A stretch of 64,000 bases of DNA from Anaerotignum sp. MB30-C6 (GTDB lineage: Bacteria; Bacillota; Clostridia; Lachnospirales; Anaerotignaceae), in assembly GCF_030908465.1 (NCBI RefSeq), contig NZ_CP133078.1:2170001-2234000 (forward strand), in the 5' to 3' direction. Shown here piece by piece: positions 39,262 to 48,755 of this stretch; within the stretch, counting starts at the first letter, position 1; every line of letters starts with the position of its first letter. The notes beneath the pieces are model-generated. The model saw only the letters and a list, made by a program, of their open reading frames with translations, was not told the DNA's origin and made no database searches. The position numbers and the translations under genes were made by a program.

Positions 39262-40146
39262 ATGTCAATCTTTACAGGCGCAGGTGTAGCTTTGGTCACA
39301 CCTACATTTCCCGACGGTACTGTTAATTTTGAAAAAATGAAAGAACTCATTGAGTTCCAGCTTGCCAACGACACCGACGCAATCATTATTTGCGGAACAA
39401 CGGGCGAGGCGTCCACTTTGAGCGATGAAGTACAAATTGAATGCGTACGCTATGCAGCAGAAGTCGTAAACGGTCGTGTACCCGTTATTGCCGGTGCAGG
39501 TAGCAACGATACTGCCCACTGTATCGACCTTGCACAGGGCTGCGAAAAAGCTGGGGCTGACGGCGTTTTATTGGTAACCCCTTACTACAATAAAGCAACA
39601 CAGAAAGGCTTGATTCTGCATTACACTGCAGTTGCAGAAAGCATTTCTATTCCTATTATTCTGTATAATGTTCCCGGCCGTACCGGATGCAATATTGCAC
39701 CAAAAACAGTTTTAGAGCTTTCTAAAATTAAAAATATTGTTGCTCTAAAAGAAGCAAGCGGTAACTTATCTCAGGTTGCTGAAATTGCAGCTTTGATTGG
39801 TCCGGATTTTGATCTTTATAGCGGTAATGATGACCAAATTTTGCCCATCCTCTCTTTGGGCGGCAAAGGCGTTATCTCCGTACTTGGTAACGTTGCACCA
39901 AAGCAAACCCATGATATGGTTGCGAAGTTTTTGAGTGGCGATATAAAGGGTGCGATTGAATTGCAATTGGGTGCCATCGATTTAATTTCCGCCTTGTTCT
40001 GCGAAGTAAACCCCATTCCTGTTAAAGCAGCTTTGGATTTAATGGGATATGAAGTTGGCCCTTGCCGCATGCCTCTTTGCGCTATGGAGGACAACAACTT
40101 AGAAACATTGAAGAAAGCCATGCAAAACTACGGTTTGATTTCATAA
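39262..40146 (+). CDS. dapA: 4-hydroxy-tetrahydrodipicolinate synthase
   Basis: 294 residues of the class I aldolase barrel. Residue K163 in IVALKEASG forms the Schiff base with pyruvate. Y135 in ILYNVPGRTG and the GTTGEASTL loop (45-53) complete the active site. It condenses pyruvate with aspartate semialdehyde. It is co-transcribed with asd under the lysine riboswitch, and its product also leads to dipicolinate, needed in spores. Confidence 0.97.
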   Translation: MSIFTGAGVALVTPTFPDGTVNFEKMKELIEFQLANDTDAIIICGTTGEASTLSDEVQIECVRYAAEVVNGRVPVIAGAGSNDTAHCIDLAQGCEKAGADGVLLVTPYYNKATQKGLILHYTAVAESISIPIILYNVPGRTGCNIAPKTVLELSKIKNIVALKEASGNLSQVAEIAALIGPDFDLYSGNDDQILPILSLGGKGVISVLGNVAPKQTHDMVAKFLSGDIKGAIELQLGAIDLISALFCEVNPIPVKAALDLMGYEVGPCRMPLCAMEDNNLETLKKAMQNYGLIS

Positions 40147-40156
40147 AAAAAATCCT

Positions 40157-40188
40157 TGCGGCAAAGAATATTTCTTTGCCGCATTTTA
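40157..40188 (+). terminator. Intrinsic terminator of asd-dapA; leader of dapB follows
   Basis: Perfect 12-base arms TGCGGCAAAGAA and TTCTTTGCCGCA with a three-base loop, then a weak T tract. It separates dapA from dapB. The 390 bases between it and the dapB start contain no ORF with a ribosome site; a TTGCAA with an AT-rich -10-like stretch near 40216-40245 suggests a dapB promoter and a leader of about 320 bases, with no motif I can assign. Confidence 0.8.
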
Positions 40189-40576
40189 ACAGGCAATAAT
40201 CTAGCATACAAAACTTTGCAAGGACAGGCCGTTATATGATAAAATAGAGGGGATTGTCTTCACAGCTTTTGAATCTATATAGAATGTTTGTCTTTGCCTA
40301 GTTTCGATGTAACAAAAGCAATAGCGATTTCGTCTCAATTAAATGCCTCAGCTTTCTTCATCTACCAAAATTCCTATTCATTTAAGTTGGTGACTCCAGA
40401 GTTTAAAGGTGTTTAAACTGTGATAAGCATTAATAATCAATCTATATGTTTTGACTACTATCGATGGGCTGACAAACACGAGTCAGTGAGAAGAACAGGC
40501 TTTTTAATTAGAGTTATGGAGAGATTCGTGCTCCAACTGAAAAGCCAAGATAAAGGTTTTTAAAGGAGTGTACGAT

Positions 40577-41329
40577 ATGATTAATATTATTATGCACGGC
40601 TGCGGCGGAAAAATGGGCCGTGTCGTAGCTGAAATTGTTGCCAATGATGATGCTTGCCAAATCGTTGCAGGCATTGATCCAGGAATTCCTCAGGCCGATT
40701 TCCCAGTATTTGCTAGCCCTGCTGAGTGTAGCGTAAAGGCAGATGTAATTATTGATTTTTCAACAGCAACAGCTGTACCAGCTTTATTAGAGTTTTCAAA
40801 AGCAAAAAATATCCCCATTGTCGTTTGCACCACTGCCCTTAACGACGAAACCATGGAGTTATTGGAAGAAACTTCAAAAAGTGTTGCAGTTTTAAAATCT
40901 GCCAATATGTCTATCGGCGTAAACCTGCTTTTAGACTTGGTTCAAAGAGCAGCACAGATTTTATATGATGCAAACTTTGATATTGAAATTGTAGAAAAAC
41001 ACCATAATCAAAAAATCGATGCCCCTAGCGGCACTGCCATGGCATTGGCAGATGCAATGAATGAGGCAATGGATCAACAATTTCATTATGTTTACGATCG
41101 CTCTCAAACTAGCGAGAAAAGAGAACGCAAGGAAATCGGGATGCATGCAGTACGTGGCGGGAATATTGTAGGCGACCATGACGTAATTTTTGCTGGCAGA
41201 GACGAAGTAATTGAATTAACACACCGTGCTACGTCTCGTGAAGTTTTTGCCGTGGGGGCTGTTAAAGCGGCAAAGTACCTTGCATCTCAAAAAGCTGGTC
41301 TTTATTCTATGAAGGACGTATTGGCGTAA
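40577..41329 (+). CDS. dapB: 4-hydroxy-tetrahydrodipicolinate reductase
   Basis: 250 residues from the ATG at 40577, ten bases after AAAGGAG; an in-frame GTG at 40568 lies within that site. The nucleotide-binding motif is MHGCGGKMGRVVAEIV, and the active site is EKHHNQKIDAPSGTAM with the catalytic histidine and lysine. It reduces the DapA product with NAD(P)H. Although next to dapA, it has its own leader and so may escape the lysine riboswitch. Confidence 0.97.
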   Translation: MINIIMHGCGGKMGRVVAEIVANDDACQIVAGIDPGIPQADFPVFASPAECSVKADVIIDFSTATAVPALLEFSKAKNIPIVVCTTALNDETMELLEETSKSVAVLKSANMSIGVNLLLDLVQRAAQILYDANFDIEIVEKHHNQKIDAPSGTAMALADAMNEAMDQQFHYVYDRSQTSEKRERKEIGMHAVRGGNIVGDHDVIFAGRDEVIELTHRATSREVFAVGAVKAAKYLASQKAGLYSMKDVLA

Positions 41330-41350
41330 AAAAGTTTTTAATTATTTAAC

Positions 41351-41382
41351 CCGTAGGAATTTGGTTTCCTACGGTTTTTTTT
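41351..41382 (+). terminator. Intrinsic terminator of dapB
   Basis: CCGTAGGAA (41351-41359) pairs with TTCCTACGG (41366-41374), followed by eight T. Confidence 0.9.
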
Positions 41383-41420
41383 GCAAATTTCATCTAAGAA
41401 TACAGAGCCTACCCTTGCTT

Positions 41421-41457
41421 ATCTGGCAGCATCCCCTACTTTCGCAGGCACTACTCC
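41421..41457 (-). other. Possible 3' fragment of a 5S rRNA gene
   Basis: Read on the minus strand, this stretch contains TGCCTGCGAAAGTAGG followed by TGCTGCCAGAT. This resembles the 3' end of Gram-positive 5S rRNA (helix IV, the GAGAGTAGG loop-E strand, and the GCTGCCAG closing strand). The 5' two thirds of a 5S gene are not present upstream, so at most it is a fragment. The likeness is by eye only. Confidence 0.3.
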
Positions 41458-41524
41458 ATCATATTTCTAAGGAATCATATTTATCCCCCCTAGAAGCCTC
41501 CGAGATTGGTTCTGGCGTGCACAA

Positions 41525-41559
41525 AAAAAGTCCGCCGTCAAACTGACGGGAGACTTTTG
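41525..41559. terminator. Bidirectional hairpin with T tracts
   Basis: AAAGTCCGCCGTCA and TGACGGGAGACTTT pair except for a two-base internal loop, and the hairpin has A and T runs on both sides. No gene ends directly beside it; it may terminate read-through between dapB and cobO, or a small RNA that includes the 5S-like fragment. Confidence 0.6.
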
Positions 41560-41724
41560 ATTATCGCTAAAGACGATTTAAAGGCCTAACCAAAATAGGT
41601 AGAGACCTTTCCAAATTTCTATACCATAACAATGAATGTCTTCGTCTTTTTGCAAAAGAAGAACCATTTCTCATAAAAACAGTGCACGAAAAGAACAGCT
41701 CCTAAAGACAAACCTCTTCAGGAT

Positions 41725-42210
41725 TTACTGTTTTTCTGCTTTGATTTGATAAATACAATGGGAGTGTTCTGCAATGGTTGGCGGTAGCGCATCCCCTGTG
41801 AGAATGATATCCATGAAATCAGGACGCCTATTCAACAACTCCTCCAATTGTTCTGCAGATAAAAATCCTTTTTGGATACACTCCAAAACTCCATCCAGAA
41901 GAAGCATTTCACATTCCCCTGTATCCACAATTTTTCTAGCAAAATTGAAGGCATTTTTAATTTCTCCACTAATTTCCCTAAGAACATTTTCATCAATCTC
42001 TTGTTCTTCACGATTTTTTTCGAAACGAAAAATGCGGAAATCAGGCTCTAGCTTTTTTAACAGCTCGATTTCTTTATTATTATGATAATCCATAAACTGT
42101 ATCATCACAACGCGCAAGTCGTCACCAATAGCTCTTAAGCCTCTACCCACAGCCACACAAGTTTTCCCCTTGCCTGCGCCATAATAAACGGAAATCTGTC
42201 CTCGTCTCAC
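41725..42210 (-). CDS. cobO: Corrinoid adenosyltransferase (CobA/CobO/BtuR family)
   Basis: 161 residues. The P-loop GAGKGKT (11-17) and the following ISVYYG, VVMIQFMDYH, CEMLLLDGVLECI and DIILTGDALPPTIAEHSH segments are characteristic. Most family members have LDE in the Walker B strand; here it reads LDG, a departure at a usually conserved place. It adds the adenosyl group to cob(I)yrinic acid a,c-diamide or cobalamin. It follows the SSB-like gene by 17 bases. A short imperfect hairpin at about 41700-41723 may end the transcript. Confidence 0.88.
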   Translation of the reverse strand: MRRGQISVYYGAGKGKTCVAVGRGLRAIGDDLRVVMIQFMDYHNNKEIELLKKLEPDFRIFRFEKNREEQEIDENVLREISGEIKNAFNFARKIVDTGECEMLLLDGVLECIQKGFLSAEQLEELLNRRPDFMDIILTGDALPPTIAEHSHCIYQIKAEKQ

Positions 42211-42227
42211 TTATCATTCAACTCCTG

Positions 42228-42893
42228 TTATTCTTCGGTAGTTTCTTCAACACTATTCGTATTTTCATCGGGATGAGGTATTTCAATCTTAGAAACGGAC
42301 ACTTCATAGGCAACACGTTCTTCGATTATATCACCCATTTTTTTCTGATAATTTCTACTTTGCACTCTACCCCAAACCTTAATGTTTGCCCCTACCTTAA
42401 GGTTTACCATATACCTTGCATTACGACCCCATGCAATGCATGGAATATAATCGGATTTATTATAAGCACGATTTACCGCAACTAAAATATCTGAAATTTC
42501 ACGGCCAAAAGGCGTCTTTCTATAAATTGGCTCTTTACAGATAAATCCATTCAAAAAAATTTGATTTTCATTCTTTTTTTCTTCTTCCTCCAAAATACGT
42601 ATCTCTCTGGCAAAAACAGTCAGAACTAACCTGTTCTTTTTGCTATTATAGTTATTATAGCTACGAAGCTGTCCCAAAACATCAACACATATACCTAACT
42701 TCAGTTGCTTTTTGTCTATCAATCGTTCCGAAACGGTGATCGGAAGGACGTCAGCCTGATCGCTAAGGCGCTCAGATGCTATTTTAAACGTATAGAAGCC
42801 TTCTCCATAAACCTCGTGGCTAAATACGCACTCTCCCACGATTTTACCGGCAATGGCAACACTGTTGTTTTCCGGCAATCCATCCATATGCAT
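42228..42893 (-). CDS. SSB-like protein with two OB folds
   Basis: 221 residues. Two segments look like OB folds of the SSB/PriB type: about 8-95 (NSVAIAGKIVGECVFSHEVYGEGFYTFKI) and about 108-205 (NQIFLNGFICKEPIYRKTPFGREISDILVAVNR, YIPCIAWGRNARYMVNLKVGANIKVWGRVQSR). The second repeat is nearer to bacterial SSB. An acidic tail (SVEETTEE) ends the protein but lacks the usual DDDIPF motif. AAGGGGAG precedes the ATG. The role is probably single-stranded DNA binding; it is not the standard SSB. Confidence 0.75.
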   Translation of the reverse strand: MHMDGLPENNSVAIAGKIVGECVFSHEVYGEGFYTFKIASERLSDQADVLPITVSERLIDKKQLKLGICVDVLGQLRSYNNYNSKKNRLVLTVFAREIRILEEEEKKNENQIFLNGFICKEPIYRKTPFGREISDILVAVNRAYNKSDYIPCIAWGRNARYMVNLKVGANIKVWGRVQSRNYQKKMGDIIEERVAYEVSVSKIEIPHPDENTNSVEETTEE

Positions 42894-43048
42894 CGCTTTC
42901 TCCCCTTTTCTATGCCGATTTTTTTACACCGACATTGCTTCCTTCTGTATTTCAGTTTACGCAAAAAAACAAACCTTTAGAAGTCCGAATGGAAAAAAAC
43001 TCACAAGACCTTCTTCGGGTACGTTTGTCGCAGCCTTAGCCATCCACA

Positions 43049-43357
43049 TTAGTGTTCAGAAACATTTTTTCCGTTGCGGAAAACAAACCCTATCTTTACA
43101 CAATCAATGGCTACGACCATAGAGTAATCTTTAGTTTTATAAATCAATGGTTCCCCATTTTTCTTCACAATTACCGCTTCAACTTTTTTGTCGTCTTTTA
43201 ACCAATAACAGAGGAAGTAAAAATCGTCATCCTGACGTACTGTCCACTCCAAATCTAAAAGAGGCTTTAAAAAGAAATCTCCCTCACAGCCAAATAAATC
43301 GGCTACCCTTTTACTTGTCTGTATAAAATCCTGTACTGGTTCTTTTCCCTTGGCCAT
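43049..43357 (-). CDS. Hypothetical protein
   Basis: 102 residues from the ATG at 43357, which follows GTGGAGGAAGG; the frame extends to a GTG at 43369 inside the ribosome site. No signal peptide, membrane segment or metal motif is seen; DDDFYFLCYWLKDDKKVEAVIVKKNGEPLIYKTKDYSMVVAIDC looks like alternating beta strands of a small soluble domain. I do not recognise a family. It is co-directional with the uvrAB genes but upstream of the SSB-like gene, separated from both. Confidence 0.65.
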   Translation of the reverse strand: MAKGKEPVQDFIQTSKRVADLFGCEGDFFLKPLLDLEWTVRQDDDFYFLCYWLKDDKKVEAVIVKKNGEPLIYKTKDYSMVVAIDCVKIGFVFRNGKNVSEH

Positions 43358-43464
43358 ACCTTCCTCCACTTAATAAAATCTTATATCCTTATGGTAATGA
43401 TTTCTAAACGACTTGTCAATATAAACATTTCTTTTGTGCAATAACCTTCTTTACGTATTGTAAC

Positions 43465-43504
43465 AAAAAAGGCAGGAAAAATCAAAAAAATCGACTTTCC
43501 TACC
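43465..43504 (-). terminator. Intrinsic terminator of uvrBA
   Basis: GGTAGGAAA pairs with TTTCCTGCC (one wobble pair) on the minus strand, followed by six T. It begins 13 bases after the uvrA stop. Confidence 0.8.
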
Positions 43505-43517
43505 GAATTTTGTTGCT

Positions 43518-46352
43518 TCAGCCCTTCTCCATAACGCTTTTTAAATACTTTCCTGTATAAGATTGGCTTATCTTGCAGATTTCCTCTGGGGTACCTTGAC
43601 CAATAATAACACCACCCTTATTACCACCTTCAGGCCCTAAGTCTATAATATAATCTGCAGTTTTGATTACGTCAAGGTTATGCTCAATCACCACAATGGT
43701 GTTACCGCCCTCTGCCAGACGTTGAATGATGTGTACTAATTTATGAACATCAGCTGTATGCAACCCTGTGGTGGGCTCATCCAAAATATACATGGTCTTA
43801 CCTGTACTTTTTTTACTCAACTCTGTGGCAAGCTTTACTCGTTGGGCCTCGCCACCAGAAAGGGTGGTTGAGGACTGTCCTAATTGAACATAAGATAGAC
43901 CCACATCGTAAAGAGTCTGGAGCTTTGTCTTAATACGAGGGATATTTTCAAAGAAAACCAAAGCCTCCTCTACCGTCATTTCCAACACATCGGCAATGGT
44001 TTTCCCCTTGTACTTTACCTCCAAGGTTTCCCGATTGTATCGTTTTCCTTGGCAAACTTCACAAGGCACATAAATATCAGGCAAAAAGTGCATCTCAATT
44101 TTGATAATACCATCACCCGCACAAGCTTCACAACGGCCGCCCTTTACGTTAAAGCTAAATCTGCCCTTTTGATAGCCTCGCATCTTAGCTTCCGTCGTTT
44201 GTGCAAACACATCACGAATCATATCAAAAACCCCTGTATAGGTGGCTGGGTTACTCCTTGGCGTTCGCCCAATAGGAGATTGGTCAATATCAATGACCTT
44301 GTCCAGTTTTTCATGGCCTACCATATCTTTATGGGCACCGGCACGGAACTTTGCACGGTTTAAATCTCTAGCCAATCGCTTATATAAAATTTCGTTAACC
44401 AAAGAACTCTTTCCCGAACCGCTTACCCCAGTTACGCAAGTAAAAACACCCAAAGGAATTTCCACATCTACATTCTTCAAATTATTTTCTGTGGCACCTT
44501 GAATTTTAATTACATGGTCCTTTTCAAAAGTTCTTCGTTCTTTCGGCATTTCAATCTTCTTTCTGCCGCTAAGATAATCACCAGTGGCAGAACCTACGCA
44601 AGCCATAATGTCTTGAACACTACCAACGCAAAGAACCTCGCCCCCATCCTTGCCTGCACCAGGGCCGATATCCACAATGCAATCCGCCGCATACATGGTA
44701 TCCTCATCATGTTCCACCACAATCAAAGAGTTGCCAATATCCCGCAGATGCTGCAACGTCTTCAGAAGCTTATCATTATCCCTTTGGTGCAGGCCGATGC
44801 TCGGCTCATCCAAAATATAAACAACACCAACTAGGCCCGAGCCTATTTGCGTTGCCAAACGAATTCTTTGGGCTTCGCCCCCAGAAAGGGTTCCTGCAGC
44901 ACGAGAAAGGGTAAGATATTCCAAGCCCACATCCACAAGAAAACCGATTCTTGCGTTAATTTCCTTCAAAATACGCTGGGCAATCATTTCTTCCCGACCA
45001 CTCAATACCAAGCCTTGGAAAAACTTCTGAATTTCCTCAACAGAGCGCTCCGTTACTTCGGAAATGTGCTTGCCACCTACGGTAATGGCAAGAACTTCTG
45101 GACGTAAACGATGGCCATGGCAAGAAGGGCATTGAATATTGGTCATATATTCCTCATATTCCCCCCGCATGGATTCTGATGTTTCGTTATAACGACGCTG
45201 TAAATTATTAATCAAGCCATCGTAATCATAATCATAAGTTCCCGTTCCTCGATAATTGGTATAGGTAATGCGAATTTTCTCGCCTCCTGTGCCATAGAAA
45301 ATGATTTTCTTTATTTTTTCAGGTAACTCTCTAAAAGGAGTCTCTAGAGAAAACCCATATTTTTCAGACAACGCTTTAAAAAGCACACGGCTCATGCTGT
45401 CTTTTGTAGAAATGGAGTTATACCCAGGGGCAACAATGGCTCCCCCTAAAATACTTAAACTATCATTTGGTACAATTAGGCTTTCGTCAAATTTCATCTG
45501 CATTCCCAAACCTGTACAAGTTGGGCAAGCACCACTGGGATTATTAAAGGAAAACAAGCGTGGTTCTACTTCCATCAAATCAATGCCACAATCAGGGCAA
45601 GAGAAGTGTTGGCTGAATATCAATTCATCCTCTCCTTGGTTAACGTCCACAACCAGAAGACCCCCAGTCAAGGTGGATACCGTTTCAATGGACTCTGTCA
45701 AACGCTTTTGAATTCCCTCTTTTACCACCAAACGATCAACTACAATCTCTATGGTGTGCTTTTTGTTTTTTTCTAGCTCGATTTTCTCTGATAAATCGTA
45801 TAAATTTCCATCTACACGAACACGAACATAGCCGCTTTTTTTGGCGTCCTCCAGAAGCTTTACATGCTCCCCTTTTCTACCACGAACTACGGGAGCAAGA
45901 AGCTGCAATTTTGTCCGCTCTGGCAGTTCTAGAATACGATCTACAATTTGGTCTATGGTTTGTTTCTTTATTTCTTTTCCGCATTTTGGGCAATGAGGTA
46001 TTCCCACACGGGCATATAATAAACGTAGATAATCATAAATTTCTGTTACTGTCCCTACGGTGGAGCGAGGGTTGTGGCTTGTGGTTTTTTGGTCTATAGA
46101 AATAGCGGGAGAAAGCCCCTCGATTAAATCAACATCGGGCTTTTCCATTTGTCCTAAAAATTGACGAGCATAAGAGGACAAGGACTCAACATAACGCCGC
46201 TGTCCCTCTGCATAGAGGGTGTCAAAGGCCAAAGAACTTTTCCCCGAACCACTAACCCCTGTAAATACAACCATTTTATCCCTTGGGATGGTGAGGTCTA
46301 CATTTTTTAAATTATGTTCCCTCGCCCCTCGAATTACAATTTTATCTTTCAT
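43518..46352 (-). CDS. uvrA: Excinuclease ABC subunit UvrA
   Basis: 944 residues, the usual length. Two ABC ATPase modules have Walker [17 protein letters not shown] (N-terminal) and [15 protein letters not shown] (about 640), with signatures [10 protein letters not shown] and [10 protein letters not shown]. Zinc fingers include CPDCG...CPTCTG and the C-terminal CEACAGDG...CEVCQGK pair. UvrA finds DNA damage and loads UvrB. It follows uvrB after 29 bases, in one operon. Confidence 0.98.
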   Translation of the reverse strand: MKDKIVIRGAREHNLKNVDLTIPRDKMVVFTGVSGSGKSSLAFDTLYAEGQRRYVESLSSYARQFLGQMEKPDVDLIEGLSPAISIDQKTTSHNPRSTVGTVTEIYDYLRLLYARVGIPHCPKCGKEIKKQTIDQIVDRILELPERTKLQLLAPVVRGRKGEHVKLLEDAKKSGYVRVRVDGNLYDLSEKIELEKNKKHTIEIVVDRLVVKEGIQKRLTESIETVSTLTGGLLVVDVNQGEDELIFSQHFSCPDCGIDLMEVEPRLFSFNNPSGACPTCTGLGMQMKFDESLIVPNDSLSILGGAIVAPGYNSISTKDSMSRVLFKALSEKYGFSLETPFRELPEKIKKIIFYGTGGEKIRITYTNYRGTGTYDYDYDGLINNLQRRYNETSESMRGEYEEYMTNIQCPSCHGHRLRPEVLAITVGGKHISEVTERSVEEIQKFFQGLVLSGREEMIAQRILKEINARIGFLVDVGLEYLTLSRAAGTLSGGEAQRIRLATQIGSGLVGVVYILDEPSIGLHQRDNDKLLKTLQHLRDIGNSLIVVEHDEDTMYAADCIVDIGPGAGKDGGEVLCVGSVQDIMACVGSATGDYLSGRKKIEMPKERRTFEKDHVIKIQGATENNLKNVDVEIPLGVFTCVTGVSGSGKSSLVNEILYKRLARDLNRAKFRAGAHKDMVGHEKLDKVIDIDQSPIGRTPRSNPATYTGVFDMIRDVFAQTTEAKMRGYQKGRFSFNVKGGRCEACAGDGIIKIEMHFLPDIYVPCEVCQGKRYNRETLEVKYKGKTIADVLEMTVEEALVFFENIPRIKTKLQTLYDVGLSYVQLGQSSTTLSGGEAQRVKLATELSKKSTGKTMYILDEPTTGLHTADVHKLVHIIQRLAEGGNTIVVIEHNLDVIKTADYIIDLGPEGGNKGGVIIGQGTPEEICKISQSYTGKYLKSVMEKG

Positions 46353-46381
46353 AGTTCCTCCTAATGGTGGACTTGCGTCTA

Positions 46382-48361
46382 TCAGTCTTCTAACATTTTT
46401 TTCAGCTCCAAAACTTTATCCCGAAGCTCAGCGGCACGCTCAAATTGTAATTCCGTTGCTGCTTGCTTCATCTCTTTATCCATCTTCTTAATCAGTTTTT
46501 TCAGCTCTTCTTGACTCATTGATTCAGGATCTTTATCCAGGCCGAATTTCTGTTTCTCCGTTGCTGTTTTGCTAATTTGAATAATATCATGAACCTTTTT
46601 TTGTATGGTTTGAGGTGTAATTCCATGGGCATCGTTGTATTCTTCTTGAATTCCACGACGGCGATTCGTTTCTGTAATCGCCCTTTCCATGCTCACCGTC
46701 ATAACATTAGCATACATAATAACCCGACCTTCTGCATTTCTGGCCGCACGGCCGATGGTCTGTATCAAAGAGGTTTCCGAACGCAAAAATCCTTCTTTAT
46801 CCGCATCCAAAATAGCAACCAAACTAACCTCAGGAATATCCAAGCCTTCACGCAGTAAATTGATTCCCACCAAGACATCGAAAACATCCATTCGTAAATC
46901 TCGAATAATCTCTAATCGTTCTAAAGTATCAATATCTGAATGAAGGTAGCGTACTCGAACGCCTGCCTCTCGCATATAGTCCGTCAAACGCTCCGCCATC
47001 TTCTTTGTCAAAGTGGTTACAAGCACCTTTTGTCCCACTGAAGTTGTTTTTTTGACTTCCGAAAGCAAATCATCAATCTGTCCTTCAATGGGTCGAACAG
47101 ATATTTCAGGGTCTAGAAGGCCCGTAGGACGGATGATTTGTTCTGCAATTTCCTCAGAATGTTCCTTTTCATACACAGAAGGCGTTGCAGAAACAAACAA
47201 CAGCTGATTGATTTTTTCTTCAAATTCGGAAAACTTCAGGGGACGGTTATCCAAAGCCGAGGGCAAACGGAACCCAAAGTCCACCAATGTGTTTTTTCTG
47301 GATCTGTCCCCTTCATACATTCCTCGAATCTGAGGAATGGACACATGAGACTCATCGGCGATCATCAAAAAGTCATCTGGGAAGAAATTGATAAGGGTAA
47401 ACGGTGTGCTTCCCGCTTCCCTCAAGGACAAATGGCGAGAGTAGTTTTCAATTCCTGTACAAAATCCCATTTCACGCATCATTTCGATGTCATAATTGGT
47501 TCTTTGCTCCAATCTTTGTGCTTCTAACAACTTGTCCTCCCGATGAAGCTCTGCCAATCGCTCTTTTAGTTCCACCTCAATGCGTTCAATAGACTTCTGG
47601 AGTTTTTCTGGTGCCGTTACATAATGAGAGGCGGGGAAAATAGAAATATGTGCCCTTGTTCCCAAGATTTCCCCTGTTAAAATATCTATTTCCGTTATTC
47701 TATCTATCTCATCGCCAAAAAATTCAACACGAACAGCGTGTTCCGATGAGCCGATGGGGAAAATTTCCACCACATCACCCCGTACACGGAAGGTGCCTCT
47801 TTCAAAACTCATATCGTTCCTATCATACTGCATTCCTATCAAACTACGCAGCACTTCATCACGATCTTTTTCCATGCCTGGACGCAAAGAAAGCATCATG
47901 CCATAGTATTCCTCAGGGTCACCTAAACCATAAATGCATGAAACACTGGCTACAACGATTACGTCCTCTCGCTCAATTAAGGCAGCCGTTGCCGAGTGGC
48001 GAAGTTTATCAATTTCATCATTAACGGAGGAATCCTTTTCAATATAGGTATCCGTACTGGGAACATAAGCCTCAGGCTGATAATAATCATAATAAGAAAC
48101 AAAATATTCTACTGCATTTTCAGGGAAAAACTCTTTCAGTTCGTTATAAAGTTGGGCAGCCAAAGTTTTATTATGGGCAATGACCAAGGTTGGCTTTTGC
48201 AGTTTTTCAATAATATTAGCCATGGTAAAGGTTTTACCGCTACCAGTAACACCCAAAAGGGTCTGAAATTTTTTTCCCTCCTGAAAGCCCTTTGCTAGCT
48301 TCTCAATTGCCTCTGGCTGATCGCCTGTGGGCTTATATGGGGAATGAACCTGAAATTTCAT
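46382..48361 (-). CDS. uvrB: Excinuclease ABC subunit UvrB
   Basis: 659 residues from the ATG at 48361 ([18 protein letters not shown]), seven bases after GGAGGTG; the longer frame crosses the leader hairpin. The helicase motifs are [14 protein letters not shown], the beta hairpin [30 protein letters not shown] and the C-terminal helicase half QTIGRAARN. The UVR domain at the end (about 625-659) binds UvrC. Confidence 0.98.
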   Translation of the reverse strand: MKFQVHSPYKPTGDQPEAIEKLAKGFQEGKKFQTLLGVTGSGKTFTMANIIEKLQKPTLVIAHNKTLAAQLYNELKEFFPENAVEYFVSYYDYYQPEAYVPSTDTYIEKDSSVNDEIDKLRHSATAALIEREDVIVVASVSCIYGLGDPEEYYGMMLSLRPGMEKDRDEVLRSLIGMQYDRNDMSFERGTFRVRGDVVEIFPIGSSEHAVRVEFFGDEIDRITEIDILTGEILGTRAHISIFPASHYVTAPEKLQKSIERIEVELKERLAELHREDKLLEAQRLEQRTNYDIEMMREMGFCTGIENYSRHLSLREAGSTPFTLINFFPDDFLMIADESHVSIPQIRGMYEGDRSRKNTLVDFGFRLPSALDNRPLKFSEFEEKINQLLFVSATPSVYEKEHSEEIAEQIIRPTGLLDPEISVRPIEGQIDDLLSEVKKTTSVGQKVLVTTLTKKMAERLTDYMREAGVRVRYLHSDIDTLERLEIIRDLRMDVFDVLVGINLLREGLDIPEVSLVAILDADKEGFLRSETSLIQTIGRAARNAEGRVIMYANVMTVSMERAITETNRRRGIQEEYNDAHGITPQTIQKKVHDIIQISKTATEKQKFGLDKDPESMSQEELKKLIKKMDKEMKQAATELQFERAAELRDKVLELKKMLED

Positions 48362-48385
48362 TTTTTTCACCTCCGTAGGAACCAA

Positions 48386-48440
48386 AAAAGTTCGTCTATT
48401 TGCAAAATAAAGGTAATTAGCCCATCTTGCCAAATAGACG
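48386..48440 (-). promoter_or_regulatory. Attenuator-like hairpin in the uvrB leader
   Basis: On the minus strand CGTCTATTTG and CAAATAGACG (48431-48440 and 48393-48402) form a perfect ten-base stem with a 28-base loop. The 3' arm is followed at once by AACTTTTTT, which looks like an intrinsic terminator, 25 bases before the uvrB start. About 45 bases further upstream, GGAACAGGTGTGTT (48484-48497) partly resembles a Gram-positive LexA box (GAAC-n4-GTTC) but has mismatches in its right half. Confidence 0.45.
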
Positions 48441-48678
48441 AGCCTTTTTAGAATAAACGATTGAATATTTACTTACAAAGTATAACACACCTGTTCCAAA
48501 AAGTATAGCAAATTATGCAAACATTAGTTCTAAAATTCTCTTAAGAAGGGAAAGTAAATTCTATTTTTTTGTTCGTCCTCTTTTCCTGTTCCATATTAAC
48601 TTTTCCCCAATTCCAACTTTTTTTCCTTTTCTACCTAATTAATTACATTAAGTTTAAACCTTGAAGGAATTATTATAT

Positions 48679-48717
48679 GAATAAAAGGTATCTACAAAAA
48701 TTTCGTAGATACCTTTT
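48679..48717 (-). terminator. Intrinsic terminator of the CPA2 antiporter gene
   Basis: AAAAGGTATCTAC (48683-48695) pairs perfectly with GTAGATACCTTTT (48705-48717). The 240 bases between here and the uvrB leader show no gene. Confidence 0.85.
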
Positions 48718-48755
48718 TCATCATGGTAAAATCGTAGTGAATCATAAGTTTTAAA

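Noticed and set aside
40189..40576. T-box or other riboswitch in the dapB leader
   Set aside because: No T-box AGGGTGGNACCGCG motif and no L-box core were found; left as an unexplained leader.
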